Shown here: piece after piece, positions 6,988-15,929 of the stretch | Position numbering within the stretch: position 1 is the first letter of the stretch | Layout: each line of letters begins with the position of its first letter | Source: Flavobacteriales bacterium UBA2426 | GTDB taxonomy: Bacteria; Bacteroidota; Bacteroidia; Flavobacteriales_F; PHOS-HE28 | Direction: 5' to 3' | Assembly: GCA_002342985.1 (NCBI GenBank) | Contig: DDRC01000128.1 | Span: 1 to 58,639, forward strand | DNA: 58,639 bases | Translations under genes and position numbers: made by a program | Notes under the pieces: generated by a model | What the model was told of the DNA's origin: nothing | Databases searched by the model: none | The model's input: the letters and a program-made list of their open reading frames with translations, nothing else

Positions 6988-8208
6988 ATGTCCACCTCGT
7001 CCGACCTGCTGAAGCAACTGGCCCGCGAGACCGCCCTGCTGCCGCAGGAACAGGTGATGGAGGTGGGGCGGCGCAAGAAGAGCCTCTTCATCGGCATCCC
7101 CAAGGAGGTCACCTTCCAGGAGCACCGCGTGCCGCTGACGCCCGCCGCCGTGGCCACCTTGGTGCAACGCGACCACGAGGTGGTGATCGAACGCGGTGCC
7201 GGCCAGCCCGCCCAGTTCCAGGACAATGACTACAGCGAGGCCGGCGCCATGGTGGTGGACAGCCCGGAAGAGGTCTTCAAGGCCGACCTCATCCTGAAGG
7301 TGGCCCCGCCCACGCATGGCGAGATCGAGCTGCTGCGGCACAAGCAGACGCTCGTATCCGCCCTGCAGCTCACCGTGCAGCCCAAGGACACCCTGCGCCG
7401 CATGATGGAGAAGCGCATGACCGCCGTGGCCTGGGACTTCATCAAGGACCGCGAGGGCATCTACCCCATCATCCGCGCCATGGGCGAGATCGCCGGTACC
7501 ACCAGCATCCAGATCGCCAGCGAGTACCTCACCGCCGACAAGGGCGGGCCGGGCACCATGCTGGGCGGCATCAGCGGCGTGGATCCCGCCGAGGTGGTCA
7601 TCATCGGTGCGGGCACCGTGGGCGAGTTCGCCACGCGCGCCGCACTGGGCCTGGGTGCCAGCGTGAAGGTCTTCGACAAGAGCATCTACCGCCTGCGCCG
7701 CCTGCAGAACGACGTGGGCCAGCGCATCTGGACCAGCGTGGTGCAGCCCGAGGAGCTGCGCAAGGCCCTGCGGCATGCCGACGTGGCCATCGGCGCCCTC
7801 CGCCCCGAGCACGGCCGCACGCCCATGGTGGTGACCGAGGAGATGGTGAAGGACATGAAGAGCGGCAGCGTCATCGTCGATGTCAGCATCGACCGCGGCG
7901 GCTGCTTCGAGACCAGCGAGGTCACCACCCACACCGACCCTGTGTACAAGCGCTACGGCGTGCTCCACTACTGCGTGCCCAACATCGCCAGCCGGGTGCC
8001 CCGCACCGCCAGCACGGCCCTCAGCAACATCTTCGGGCCCATGCTGCTCAACATGGGCGAGGTGGGCGGCTTCGAGGACCTCATCAAGCGCGACCTCGGC
8101 GTGCGACACGGCGTGTACCTCTACAACGGCACCGTCACCAGCCGCATCCTCGGCGAGGCCTTCAAGCTGCCGCACAAGGACCTGGACATCCTGCTGGCGG
8201 CGTTCTGA
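6988..8208 (+). CDS. ald: Alanine dehydrogenase (406 aa)
   Basis: NAD-dependent conversion of L-alanine to pyruvate and ammonium. N-terminal alanine dehydrogenase/PNT domain (FIGIPKEVTFQEHRVPLTP, DLILKVAPP, TAVAWDFI), then a Rossmann NAD-binding domain with VIIGAGTVGEFATRAALGLG and the conserved VIVDVSIDRGGCFET and HYCVPNIASRVPRTAS. About 30 residues longer at the N-terminus than the Bacillus enzyme, as usual in Bacteroidota. ATG 6988 (MSTSSDLLKQLARE) fits the family; an upstream in-frame ATG at 6868 would run through the promoter region. The next gene starts one base after the stop, so the two form an operon. Confidence 0.94.
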   Translation: MSTSSDLLKQLARETALLPQEQVMEVGRRKKSLFIGIPKEVTFQEHRVPLTPAAVATLVQRDHEVVIERGAGQPAQFQDNDYSEAGAMVVDSPEEVFKADLILKVAPPTHGEIELLRHKQTLVSALQLTVQPKDTLRRMMEKRMTAVAWDFIKDREGIYPIIRAMGEIAGTTSIQIASEYLTADKGGPGTMLGGISGVDPAEVVIIGAGTVGEFATRAALGLGASVKVFDKSIYRLRRLQNDVGQRIWTSVVQPEELRKALRHADVAIGALRPEHGRTPMVVTEEMVKDMKSGSVIVDVSIDRGGCFETSEVTTHTDPVYKRYGVLHYCVPNIASRVPRTASTALSNIFGPMLLNMGEVGGFEDLIKRDLGVRHGVYLYNGTVTSRILGEAFKLPHKDLDILLAAF

Positions 8209-8209
8209 T

Positions 8210-8587
8210 ATGGACCTCCAGCGCCGCCTAACGCTCTATCTCCTGGGCCTCATCATCGGTGGCGGGCTCGCCTATTGGTTCTACGGCGAGCGGCTCACCA
8301 CCAGCGCCTGGCTTCCCGAGGCCAAGCTGAAGCAGCGCCTGCGCAGCACCCTGGTGAAGGCGACGCCGGCGGCGCAGCAGGCCATGGAGCAGCAGGGCCT
8401 TTCGATCGCCGACATCCGCGTGCGGATGGACAGCGCCCGCATCGACCTCGGCGCCTCGACGCGCAGCGCAGACAGCATCGTCTACAGCGTATCCGCGCCC
8501 TTCAACGGCCGGCAGCTGCGCCTGCGCATCGCCACGCTCCGCGACTTCGACCGCGACAGCACCGCCACGCTGGTGGAGCTGCGCTAG
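8210..8587 (+). CDS. Hypothetical single-TM protein downstream of ald (125 aa)
   Basis: One N-terminal membrane anchor (residues ~5-22, RLTLYLLGLIIGGGLAYWFY) followed by an acidic and basic soluble part with LKQRLRSTLVKATPAAQQAM and a C-terminal strand-rich segment (RQLRLRIATLRDFDRD). No family recognised. It begins one base after the ald stop, so it is translated from the same message. Its stop TAG overlaps the stop of the opposing membrane gene within the shared tetranucleotide CTAG (8584-8587). Confidence 0.7.
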   Translation: MDLQRRLTLYLLGLIIGGGLAYWFYGERLTTSAWLPEAKLKQRLRSTLVKATPAAQQAMEQQGLSIADIRVRMDSARIDLGASTRSADSIVYSVSAPFNGRQLRLRIATLRDFDRDSTATLVELR

Positions 8588-8979
8588 GCGCGCGGCGCTG
8601 CGGCATCGTACTCCGCCCGCACCGCGGGGTCGAGCAGCGCCACGAAGGTGAAGACGCCCAAAGCCATGCCGAGCGGGAAGTTGAGGCAGCACAGGGCCGC
8701 GGCCACGAGTGAGCCCGTGCGGTTGGTGCGGCGCGCGATCCAGCGGCCGCTGAGGATCACCAGCACGCCAATGGCTTCGATGAGGGCGAAGAGGCCCCAG
8801 CCGAGCCCCTGCATCAGCTGGCCCACCCAGGCCGGGGGCGGATCGCCATCTGCGGGCAGGCTGCCGCTGTTGAGCAGCAGGCCCATGAAGACCAGCACCA
8901 GCACGGCCGCGCCGCCCAGGCAGGTGAGGGCGCCGTAGACGTAGTGCAGGATGGAGAGGGTGGGCAGGTGGCGGGTCAT
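8584..8979 (-). CDS. Small integral membrane protein (131 aa)
   Basis: Three hydrophobic helices: about residues 10-37 (SILHYVYGALTCLGGAAVLVLVFMGLLL), 58-77 (GLGWGLFALIEAIGVLVIL) and 90-113 (LVAAALCCLNFPLGMALGVFTFVALL). The pattern resembles DUF4190-like and similar small membrane proteins, but no firm family is assigned. Converges on the ald operon, sharing the CTAG stop. A minus-strand TAGCTTGG (9006-8999) 19 nt before its ATG is a possible -7 element. Confidence 0.7.
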   Translation of the reverse strand: MTRHLPTLSILHYVYGALTCLGGAAVLVLVFMGLLLNSGSLPADGDPPPAWVGQLMQGLGWGLFALIEAIGVLVILSGRWIARRTNRTGSLVAAALCCLNFPLGMALGVFTFVALLDPAVRAEYDAAAPRA

Positions 8980-9086
8980 GGCTGCGGGCTTGGTGCCCCC
9001 AAGCTAGGGTGGCCTGGGCCCGGTGCGGTGGCCAACGGTGGCAGCGGTTGCCGGGCGTGACCAGCGGCCCCAGGAGCCGGCAGTCG

Positions 9087-10283
9087 CTACCTGGCGCGCC
9101 GCCTCCGCTCCTCCACAATGAGCCGCAGCTCGCGCCCCATTTGACCGGCCACGCTGGTGTTCTCCTCGGCGCGGCGGATGAGGTAGGGAAGCACGGCGCG
9201 CACCGGGCCATAAGGCACGTATTTGGCCACGTTGTAGCCTGCGTCCGCCAGGTTGTAGCTGATGTGGTCGCTCATGCCCAGCAGCTGCGCGAACCAGATG
9301 CGCCGGTCGTTGCGCGCCAGCCCGCGCTCGTCCATGAGCCGTGCCAGCAGCAAGGCGCTCTGCTCGTTGTGCGTGCCGGCCATCACGGCCACCCGGTCGA
9401 TGTGGTCGATGCAGAAGCGCAGCGCATCGTCGTAATCGCGGTCCACCGCGGCCTTGTCCTCATGGATGGGCGAGGGGTAGCCCTGTTCGGCGGCGCGCTC
9501 GCGCTCCTTCTCCATGTAGGCGCCGCGCACCAGCTTCACCCCCAGGTGGTAGCCGTCGCGCTCGGCCGCGGCGAGGGAGGCCCGCAGGAAGTCCAGCCGG
9601 TCGTGCCGGTAAAGCTGGATGGTGTTGAAGACGATGGCCCGCTCTCGGTTGTGGCGCTCCATCATGCGCGTGGCCAGCGCGTCGATGGCGGGTTGGTACC
9701 AGCTGTCCTCGGCATCGATCAGCACGGGCACGCCGGCGGCGGCCGCGGCGGCGCAGATGCGTTCCACACGCCCCTGTGCCAGCGCCCATTCATGGGCCTC
9801 ATCGGTGTCGAGGGGCTGGTCGTTGCTCACTTTCTCCAGGATGCGCACCGGCGCCAGGCCCGTGGGCTTGAAGACGGAGAAGGGCACATCGCGGCGCTCA
9901 CCCGCCACGGCAATCGTGCGCAGGATCTCCGCCAGGGTATGGTCCAGCGCCTCTTCATCGTCCTGGCCCTCCACGCTGTAGTCGAGGATGGTGCCCAGGC
10001 CGCCGTCGCCGAGTTTCTGCACGGTGCGCAGGCTTTCGGTGATGGTCTCCCCCCCGCAGAAGTGCCGGAAGATGGTGGGCTTCACCGCCCAGCGCACGGG
10101 AATGTGCAGCACCAGCGCCACCTGGGCCAGCCATTGCGAGGCGGCGTTGAGCCAGGGGATGCCGATGAGGCGGAAGAGCCAAAAGGCGCGCTGCAGGCCG
10201 CGGTCGGTGTACTGCCGGAAGGCGATGCGGGTGTCGCGGAGGTCGGGTTGGCGGGTGCCTGGTGCGGTGGCCGTGGACGGCAT
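9087..10283 (-). CDS. Proline dehydrogenase (398 aa)
   Basis: FAD enzyme oxidising proline to delta-1-pyrroline-5-carboxylate, the first step of proline catabolism, usually membrane-associated and feeding electrons to quinone. Stand-alone TIM-barrel type: IFRHFCGGET early, KPTGLAP and VLIDAEDSWYQP in the middle, VKLVRGAYMEKER, then QLLGMSDHISYNL, YVPYGPV and LIRRAEENTSV at the FAD/substrate end. Length matches Bacteroidota single-domain enzymes. Start ATG 10283. Divergent from aroB, a neighbourhood common in Flavobacteriia. Confidence 0.93.
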   Translation of the reverse strand: MPSTATAPGTRQPDLRDTRIAFRQYTDRGLQRAFWLFRLIGIPWLNAASQWLAQVALVLHIPVRWAVKPTIFRHFCGGETITESLRTVQKLGDGGLGTILDYSVEGQDDEEALDHTLAEILRTIAVAGERRDVPFSVFKPTGLAPVRILEKVSNDQPLDTDEAHEWALAQGRVERICAAAAAAGVPVLIDAEDSWYQPAIDALATRMMERHNRERAIVFNTIQLYRHDRLDFLRASLAAAERDGYHLGVKLVRGAYMEKERERAAEQGYPSPIHEDKAAVDRDYDDALRFCIDHIDRVAVMAGTHNEQSALLLARLMDERGLARNDRRIWFAQLLGMSDHISYNLADAGYNVAKYVPYGPVRAVLPYLIRRAEENTSVAGQMGRELRLIVEERRRRAR

Positions 10284-10332
10284 GGGGGCTTCCTTCGTTC
10301 CTTTGGCGGGAGGCCTTCCGGCGGAGGGCGGC

Positions 10333-10340
10333 CAAAAGTA
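10333..10340 (-). promoter_or_regulatory. -7 element (TACTTTTG) for proline dehydrogenase
   Basis: An exact match to TAnnTTTG on the minus strand, ending 49 nt before the proline dehydrogenase ATG. It lies only 3 nt from the aroB start codon on the other strand, so the aroB leader and this promoter overlap. Confidence 0.6.
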
Positions 10341-10343
10341 GCC

Positions 10344-11441
10344 ATGGTCCCCAAGCGCACCGATAACCGCCTCCTGGATGCCGGCGGCCACCCCGTTGCG
10401 TTGGGCGAAGGGGCGCTGCAGGCCCTGCAGGAGGCGCTGGTGGCGGCCGAGCCCACCGCCCTCTTCGTGCTGGGCGATGAGAATACGCTCCGCCACGCGT
10501 TGCCCGAGCTGCTGGCCCGTGTGCCGGCGCTGCGCGACGCCGAGACCATCGGCGTGCCGCCCGGCGAGGCGTCCAAGTCCTTGGCCGTTTGCCATGACAT
10601 CTGGGTGCACCTCACGGACCGCGCGGCGGATCGCCAGGCGGTGCTCGTGTGCCTGGGCGGCGGCGTGGTCACCGACCTGGGCGGCTTCATCGCCGGCACC
10701 TACAAGCGCGGCATCCGCTGCGCCCATGTGCCCACCTCGCTCATGGGCATGGTGGATGCGGCCATCGGCGGCAAGGCGGGCATCGACCTGGGCGGGGTGA
10801 AGAACGTGGTGGGCGTGTTCCATGACCCGGTGGGCGTCTTCGTGCACGTGCCCTTCCTCAAGAGCCTGGGCAAGCGCGAGCTGCTCAACGGCGTGGCCGA
10901 GATGGTGAAGCACGGGCTGGTGCGCGATGCGGCGCACTACGCCGCCATCGCCGCTGCGCCGTTGCACGACCTGGATGCGCTTGCCCCGCTGGTGGAGCGC
11001 AGCGCGGCGATCAAGGCCGAAGTGGTGCGCGAGGACCCGCGCGAAGCCGGCCCGCGCAAGCTGCTCAACTTCGGCCACACCATCGGCCACGGCATCGAGG
11101 CCTTCTCGTGGGAGGGCGGCCAGCGCGCCCTGCTGCACGGCGAGGCGGTGGCCCTGGGCATGGTGTGCGAGGCCTGGCTCAGCTGGCGCCTCGGCCTGCT
11201 GCCCCGCGAGGCCAGCGACCGCATCGCCGCCCAGCTGCTGGGGCTCTATCGCCACTTCGCGCTGCAAGGCGACGAGGACCACCGCATCATCGAGCTCATG
11301 CGCAACGACAAGAAGAACAGCGGCGGGCAGTTCCGCTTCACCTTGCTCACGGGCATCGGCTCAGCCCGGGTGGATGTTGCGGTGACCGCCGCCCAGGTGC
11401 AGGAGGCGCTGGAGTACTACCGCTTGCTGGTGAGGGGGTAA
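10344..11441 (+). CDS. aroB: 3-dehydroquinate synthase (365 aa)
   Basis: Second step of the shikimate pathway: DAHP to 3-dehydroquinate, NAD- and Zn-dependent. Recognised by VLVCLGGGVVTDLGGFIAGT, the VPTSLMGMVDAAIGGKAGID block, KNVVGVFHDP, metal ligands in NFGHTIGHGIE and the HGEAVALGM motif. The start ATG 10344 (MVPKRTDNRLL) leaves a normal-length enzyme; there is no clear Shine-Dalgarno. A tandem TTCCTTCG/TTCCTTTG at 10290-10305, 38 nt upstream, could be its promoter. aroA follows after 162 nt on the same strand. Confidence 0.94.
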   Translation: MVPKRTDNRLLDAGGHPVALGEGALQALQEALVAAEPTALFVLGDENTLRHALPELLARVPALRDAETIGVPPGEASKSLAVCHDIWVHLTDRAADRQAVLVCLGGGVVTDLGGFIAGTYKRGIRCAHVPTSLMGMVDAAIGGKAGIDLGGVKNVVGVFHDPVGVFVHVPFLKSLGKRELLNGVAEMVKHGLVRDAAHYAAIAAAPLHDLDALAPLVERSAAIKAEVVREDPREAGPRKLLNFGHTIGHGIEAFSWEGGQRALLHGEAVALGMVCEAWLSWRLGLLPREASDRIAAQLLGLYRHFALQGDEDHRIIELMRNDKKNSGGQFRFTLLTGIGSARVDVAVTAAQVQEALEYYRLLVRG

Positions 11442-11589
11442 GGCGGGTGCAGGCGCAGCCGGTAGGCAGTATCATCAGCGCTGCGTGCATGAGGCCGCGC
11501 GTTCCCCGGTCTTGCATTGCCTGGAGCATGCGTAAGCGGGCGCACGGTTGCCACGTCCATGGCCTCAGCGCAGCATGCCGCTCATGTTC

Positions 11590-11597
11590 TTCCTTTG
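11590..11597 (+). promoter_or_regulatory. -7-like element (TTCCTTTG) for aroA
   Basis: TTCCTTTG differs from TAnnTTTG at one position and ends 6 nt before the aroA ATG at 11604; a transcript from here would be leaderless or nearly so. Confidence 0.4.
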
Positions 11598-11603
11598 CCG
11601 CCC

Positions 11604-12815
11604 ATGCCATCCGTTACCGTATCGCGCCCCCAAGGGCCCATCAGTACCGCCATCGCCCTTCCCCGCAGCAAGAGCATCAGCAACCGCGCGCTGCTCATGG
11701 CCTCGCTCTGCGACGACCTCAATCTCGTCTCGCACCTGAGCGATGGCGATGATACCCGGGTGATGCAAGCGCTGCTCCGCGATTCCCCGCGTGTGATGGA
11801 CTGCGGCGCGGGCGGTACCACCTTCCGCTTCCTGCTCGCATGGGCCAGCGTGCGCGCAGGCGAAGAGCACATCCTCACCGGCATCCCGCGCCTGCTCGAG
11901 CGTCCGCACGATGACCTGGTGAACGCCCTAAGGCAATTGGGCGCGGACATCGAGCGGGTGCCGGAGGGCTACCGCGTGCGCGGCCGGGCCTTGAAGGGCG
12001 GCGAGGTGCACTTCGATTCGCCCATCAGCAGCCAGTACCTCAGCGCGCTGCTCATGGTGGCGCCGCGGATGCGGGAAGGCCTCACCCTGCGCTGGACCGG
12101 CACGCGCCTGAGCGAGCCCTTCGTGCACATGACGCTGAAGATGCTCGCGCACTTCGGCGTGTACCCGCGCCTGGAGCTCGATGGCGTGCGCGTGGATCCC
12201 GGCGATTACATCCCATCGCCCATTGCCGTGCCGCCCGATTGGAGCAGCGCCGCGTTCTGGTACGAGATCGCCGCGCTCGCGCCTGGCAGCGCCATCCTGC
12301 TCACCGGCCTCACCGACGATACCATGCAGGGCGACCGCGAGGCGCAATACCTCTGGGCTCCCTGGGTGGAGACGCGATTCACCGATGAAGGCGCCCGGAT
12401 CAGTCATCGCGCATCGCCCGGCAAATGGGAGGACCTGCCGCGAAGCCTGAAGCACGTGCCCGATCTCTTCCAGCCCCTGGCCTTCACCTTGGCCGCACTG
12501 GGCCAGCCTGCGGTACTCACAGGCCTCGACAACCTCCGCGTGAAGGAGACCGATCGCCTGCGCGCGGTGGCCGATGCCATCGCGCGGATGGGCGGCCAAT
12601 CCGCCTTCGCCGATGGCGCCTTCGCCGTGAAGCAGGGCATCACCGCCGATTCGCCCATGAGCTTCCACCCCGACATCGACCACCGCATGGCGCTGTCGCT
12701 GGCGCCGCTCGCGCTGCGGCTCGGCAGCATCACCATCGAGGATCCGCAGGTGGTGAACAAGAGCTACCCGGGCTTCTGGCAGGACCTGAGGAAGGCCGGT
12801 TTCGGTGTGCAGTAG
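11604..12815 (+). CDS. aroA: EPSP synthase, 3-phosphoshikimate 1-carboxyvinyltransferase (403 aa)
   Basis: Sixth step of the shikimate pathway, joining PEP to shikimate-3-phosphate. Substrate loop PRSKSISNRALLMASL (K23), LSDGDDTRVM, then DCGAGGTTFRFLL where class I enzymes have an N-A-G-T-A type sequence; SSQYLSALLM, DWSSAAFWYE, NLRVKETDRLRA and DHRMALSL complete the two-domain signature. Slightly shorter than the E. coli enzyme (about 427 aa), as usual in Bacteroidota. The start at 11604 begins directly with the first strand (PSVTVSRPQGP); 11517 would add 29 unrelated residues. Confidence 0.93.
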   Translation: MPSVTVSRPQGPISTAIALPRSKSISNRALLMASLCDDLNLVSHLSDGDDTRVMQALLRDSPRVMDCGAGGTTFRFLLAWASVRAGEEHILTGIPRLLERPHDDLVNALRQLGADIERVPEGYRVRGRALKGGEVHFDSPISSQYLSALLMVAPRMREGLTLRWTGTRLSEPFVHMTLKMLAHFGVYPRLELDGVRVDPGDYIPSPIAVPPDWSSAAFWYEIAALAPGSAILLTGLTDDTMQGDREAQYLWAPWVETRFTDEGARISHRASPGKWEDLPRSLKHVPDLFQPLAFTLAALGQPAVLTGLDNLRVKETDRLRAVADAIARMGGQSAFADGAFAVKQGITADSPMSFHPDIDHRMALSLAPLALRLGSITIEDPQVVNKSYPGFWQDLRKAGFGVQ

Positions 12816-12845
12816 GCACAGCTCCGCGGGTCCGGCCGTCGCGCG

Positions 12846-13418
12846 CTATTCGATTGGCGCGAAGCGCACGCCGACCACGAAGCCTGCTGTGGGCATCTCA
12901 CCGTTCACATGGCCCTCAAAGCCCGCGAAGAGGCCAAGGTCCAAGCGGACGAGAAAGTTGGCCATGAGCTGTATCGGGAAGTCGAGCATCGCGGCCTTGC
13001 GCGTTTCATAAACGGGGTCGAGGAGCCAGTTGCTGCCGGGCGCCAAGGCGTGCTCCTCATACTGTCCATAGCCCACTCCCGCACCGATAGAGGCCATCAC
13101 CCGCGTGCCTGGCGGAGTGAGGACGTAACTCGCCATGGCGTGCACCGTGCTCATGCGCTCCCATTCATTGGAGATGTTGATGCCGCTCTTGCCGCTGACC
13201 TGCCCGACGCCGATGGAGAGGATGACCGGGCGCAGCATGAGGTGGGCCCCGCCCCGATAGACAAAGCCCTTCGAGGCGATACCGACGCCGGCATCCACCC
13301 ATATGGCGGTCGCGGTCCCTTCCGGCTCCGCTTGGGGCATGGCGTCCGCCTGCGCATGCACCCGGATAACGGCGCCAGATAGGAGCAGGAGGCCTGCGAG
13401 GAACTGATAGCGGTTCAT
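12846..13418 (-). CDS. Outer-membrane beta-barrel-like protein (190 aa)
   Basis: Signal peptide (residues 1-23, FLAGLLLLSGAVIRVHAQ) followed by alternating amphipathic strands (VDAGVGIASKGFVYRGGAHLM, VMASIGAGVGYGQY, ANFLVRLDLGLFAGFEGHV, AGFVVGVRFAPIE). The strand pattern, Gly-rich turns and aromatic last strand suggest a small 8-stranded barrel of the outer membrane. No specific family recognised. Start ATG 13418. Divergent from fhs across two perfect palindromes; it converges on aroA with 30 nt between the stops. Confidence 0.65.
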   Translation of the reverse strand: MNRYQFLAGLLLLSGAVIRVHAQADAMPQAEPEGTATAIWVDAGVGIASKGFVYRGGAHLMLRPVILSIGVGQVSGKSGINISNEWERMSTVHAMASYVLTPPGTRVMASIGAGVGYGQYEEHALAPGSNWLLDPVYETRKAAMLDFPIQLMANFLVRLDLGLFAGFEGHVNGEMPTAGFVVGVRFAPIE

Positions 13419-13496
13419 GAGCGCTGGATGATCTCGTTGTTCTAAAGGAAGCGCCCGGCGAGGACCTCCAGGTTGATGGGCGTCAGGGTGTCGGGC

Positions 13497-13533
13497 GGGA
13501 TGCCCGGGCATCCCCAGGGTTCCGGCATGCCGG
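13497..13533. repeat. Two adjacent perfect palindromes upstream of fhs
   Basis: GGGATGCCCGGGCATCCC (13497-13514) is an 18-nt perfect palindrome; CCGGCATGCCGG (13522-13533) follows 7 nt later. They share the GGCATG/GCATCC core and lie between the divergent barrel gene and fhs. They could be operator-like sites or a short dispersed repeat. Confidence 0.6.
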
Positions 13534-13559
13534 GGCTTTGCGCCTTCGCCCCTTTGCGG

Positions 13560-13567
13560 TTCCTTCG
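13560..13567 (+). promoter_or_regulatory. -7-like element (TTCCTTCG) for fhs
   Basis: TTCCTTCG ends 19 nt before the fhs ATG at 13587, the same spacing as TACCTTCG before ald; it sits just downstream of the palindromes at 13497-13533. Confidence 0.4.
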
Positions 13568-13586
13568 CGCACCAAGTCCTGCACGC

Positions 13587-15263
13587 ATGGCATTCCCCAC
13601 CGACCTCGAGATCGCCCAGAAAGCCCAACTGAAGCCCATCGCGCGGATCGCGGAGCGGCTCGGCATCGACCCGGAGGTGATCGAGCCCTATGGCCGCACC
13701 AAGGCCAAGCTGCCGCTCACGCTCATCGATGATGCCAAGGCCGCGAAGAGCAAGCTCATCCTCGTCACCGCTGTGAGCCCCACGCCGGCCGGCGAAGGCA
13801 AGACCACCACCAGCATCGGCCTGAACGAGGGCCTCAACAAGCTCGGGAAGAAGAGCATCGTGGTGCTGCGCGAGCCGAGCCTGGGTCCCGTGTTCGGCAT
13901 GAAGGGCGGTGCGGCCGGCGGCGGCTACGCGCAGGTGGTGCCCATGGAGGACATCAACCTCCACTTCACCGGCGACTTCGCGGCCATCGAGAAGGCCAAC
14001 AACCTCCTCGCCGCGCTCATCGACAACAACCTGCAGAACCGCAAGCGCTCGCTTGGCATCGATCCGCGCACCATCGCCTGGAAGCGCGTGATGGACATGA
14101 ACGACCGCGCCCTGCGGAAGATCACCATCGGCCTGGGCGGCGTGAACGGCGGCGTGCCGCGCGAGGATGGCTTCAACATCACGCCCGCCAGCGAGGTGAT
14201 GGCCATCCTCTGCCTCGCCACCAGCTTCGAGGACCTGAAGAAGCGCCTCGGCGACATCTACGTGGGCCAGCGCTGGGACCGCACGCCCGTCTACGCCCGC
14301 GACCTGAAGGCCGAGGCCGCCATGGCCATCCTGCTCAAGGACGCCATCAAGCCGAACCTGGTGCAGACGCTGGAGGGCAATCCCGCCATCCTGCACGGCG
14401 GTCCCTTCGCCAATATCGCGCAGGGCGTGAACAGCGTGCTCGCCACCAAGATGGGCCTCAGCCTCGGCGATTACGTGGTGACCGAGGCGGGCTTCGGAGC
14501 GGACCTGGGCGCCGAGAAGTTCTTCGACATCAAGTGCCGTGCAGCGGGGCTGAAGCCGAGCGCCGCGGTGATCGTGGCCACGGTGCGCGCGCTGCGCTAC
14601 CACGGCGGCGTGGACGTGAAGGAGGTGAACACCGCCGCGCCCGACAAGCTGAAGGCCGGCCTCGCCAACCTGGGCCGCCACATCGAGAACATCAGCAAGT
14701 TCGGCGTGAAGGCCGTGGTGGCCATCAACCACTTCCCCACGGACACGGCCGAGGAGGTCGATGCCATCAAGGCCTACTGCAAAGAGCGCGGCGCCGAGGC
14801 GGTGCTCGCGCAGGGCTTCGCCAAGGGCGGCGATGGCATGACGGACCTGGCCAGCGCCGTGCTGCGCGTGATCGAGGAGGGCAAGAGCGACTTCAAGCCG
14901 CTGTACGATCTCTCGCTTTCCATCAAGGACAAGATCGCCACCATCGCGCGCGAGATCTATCGTGCCGACGGCGTGGACTACAGCAGCGATGCCGAGACCG
15001 CGCTACGCCGCATCGACAAGCTCGGCCTCAACAACGTGCCCATCTGCATGGCCAAGACGCAATACAGCTTCAGCGACAACAAGGAGCTGCGCGCCGCGCC
15101 CACCGGCTTCCGCATCACGGTGCGCGACATCGAGATCAGCGCGGGCGCCGGCTTCGTGGTGCCCATCTGCGGCGAGATCATGCGCATGCCGGGCCTGCCC
15201 GAGGTGCCTGCCGCTGAAGGCATGGACATCGATGCCAACGGCGTGATCAGCGGGTTGAGCTGA
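13587..15263 (+). CDS. fhs: Formate--tetrahydrofolate ligase (558 aa)
   Basis: ATP-dependent activation of formate to 10-formyl-THF, feeding purine and one-carbon metabolism. P-loop TPAGEGKT at residues 66-73, then [54 protein letters not shown] and the C-terminal [20 protein letters not shown]. Full length (family about 556). ATG 13587 ([11 protein letters not shown]) matches known N-termini. It is a single-gene unit as far as can be seen; 189 nt separate it from the next gene. Confidence 0.96.
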   Translation: MAFPTDLEIAQKAQLKPIARIAERLGIDPEVIEPYGRTKAKLPLTLIDDAKAAKSKLILVTAVSPTPAGEGKTTTSIGLNEGLNKLGKKSIVVLREPSLGPVFGMKGGAAGGGYAQVVPMEDINLHFTGDFAAIEKANNLLAALIDNNLQNRKRSLGIDPRTIAWKRVMDMNDRALRKITIGLGGVNGGVPREDGFNITPASEVMAILCLATSFEDLKKRLGDIYVGQRWDRTPVYARDLKAEAAMAILLKDAIKPNLVQTLEGNPAILHGGPFANIAQGVNSVLATKMGLSLGDYVVTEAGFGADLGAEKFFDIKCRAAGLKPSAAVIVATVRALRYHGGVDVKEVNTAAPDKLKAGLANLGRHIENISKFGVKAVVAINHFPTDTAEEVDAIKAYCKERGAEAVLAQGFAKGGDGMTDLASAVLRVIEEGKSDFKPLYDLSLSIKDKIATIAREIYRADGVDYSSDAETALRRIDKLGLNNVPICMAKTQYSFSDNKELRAAPTGFRITVRDIEISAGAGFVVPICGEIMRMPGLPEVPAAEGMDIDANGVISGLS

Positions 15264-15452
15264 GCGGCGCACAGCTGTTGCGCTTAAGCCTCACGGCTGA
15301 AGGCATTGCCCCGAGCCGTTGCCTGGTCATTGCGCTCCGCGATGGCCGTTCGCTCCTTGCGCTGCCGCTGGTGATGGAGCGTTGATCCTGGGACAGCCGA
15401 TGCCGTGCGCCGCGTTACCCCAGCGCAGCGCACGCATTTCCCGGCAAACCCA

Positions 15453-15848
15453 ATGGTCATGAACACGGTCACGCTTCTTCTTGCTTCCGTTCTGCTGGCT
15501 TCACCGCTTGAACCGCGCGCCTTCGTTCCTGAGGGCGGCTCGCCACGCATCCTGCTCGCCGGCAAGTCGAGCGGTGACATCACCGCCGCGCAATGGAGCG
15601 GCATCAAGGCGGTGGATGTGCAAGGATGCGTCCCCGGAGCGCGCATCGTCTCGCTCACCTTCTGCATCAAGGACTGCAAGGGGAAGGATGCGTCCGCTGG
15701 CGGAGAACAGGCCGAGATCACACCCTACCAACGCCAGATGATCCAGAACCTGCCGCCCGGCACGTCCTTCCGCGTGCACGTGGTAGTTCGCGATGCGAAG
15801 GGCAGGGCCTGGGACATCCCCGATGCGCTCTTCGTATGGAAAGGATGA
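15453..15848 (+). CDS. Exported protein, possible stand-alone GldM C-terminal-like domain (131 aa)
   Basis: Signal peptide (MVMNTVTLLLASVLLASPLEP), then about 105 residues with a pattern like the last domain of the T9SS core protein GldM/PorM: ILLAGKSSGDITAAQW near the start, a strand VPGARIVSLTFCIKDCKG, then ITPYQRQMIQNLPPGTSF and VVVRDAKGRAWDIPDALFVWK at the end, where GldM has a comparable ...F(T/S)...MIN..K.GTKVYFEDIK.KGPDGR segment. It is far shorter than GldM and lacks its membrane and periplasmic stalk parts. ATG 15459 is an equally possible start. The assignment rests on pattern recognition only. Confidence 0.5.
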   Translation: MVMNTVTLLLASVLLASPLEPRAFVPEGGSPRILLAGKSSGDITAAQWSGIKAVDVQGCVPGARIVSLTFCIKDCKGKDASAGGEQAEITPYQRQMIQNLPPGTSFRVHVVVRDAKGRAWDIPDALFVWKG

Positions 15849-15929
15849 GGATGCGAAGAGATGTTAACGGTGCTTCATCCGGTTGAACCTGCACGCCACG
15901 GGCGGGTCAGAGCGGTAAACCCAAGCAAC

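Noticed and set aside
15264..15400. A 40-codon open segment after fhs (reads [17 protein letters not shown], ends ALPLVMER then stop)
   Set aside because: No start codon with context and no recognisable family; too short to support as a gene or as a fragment of one.
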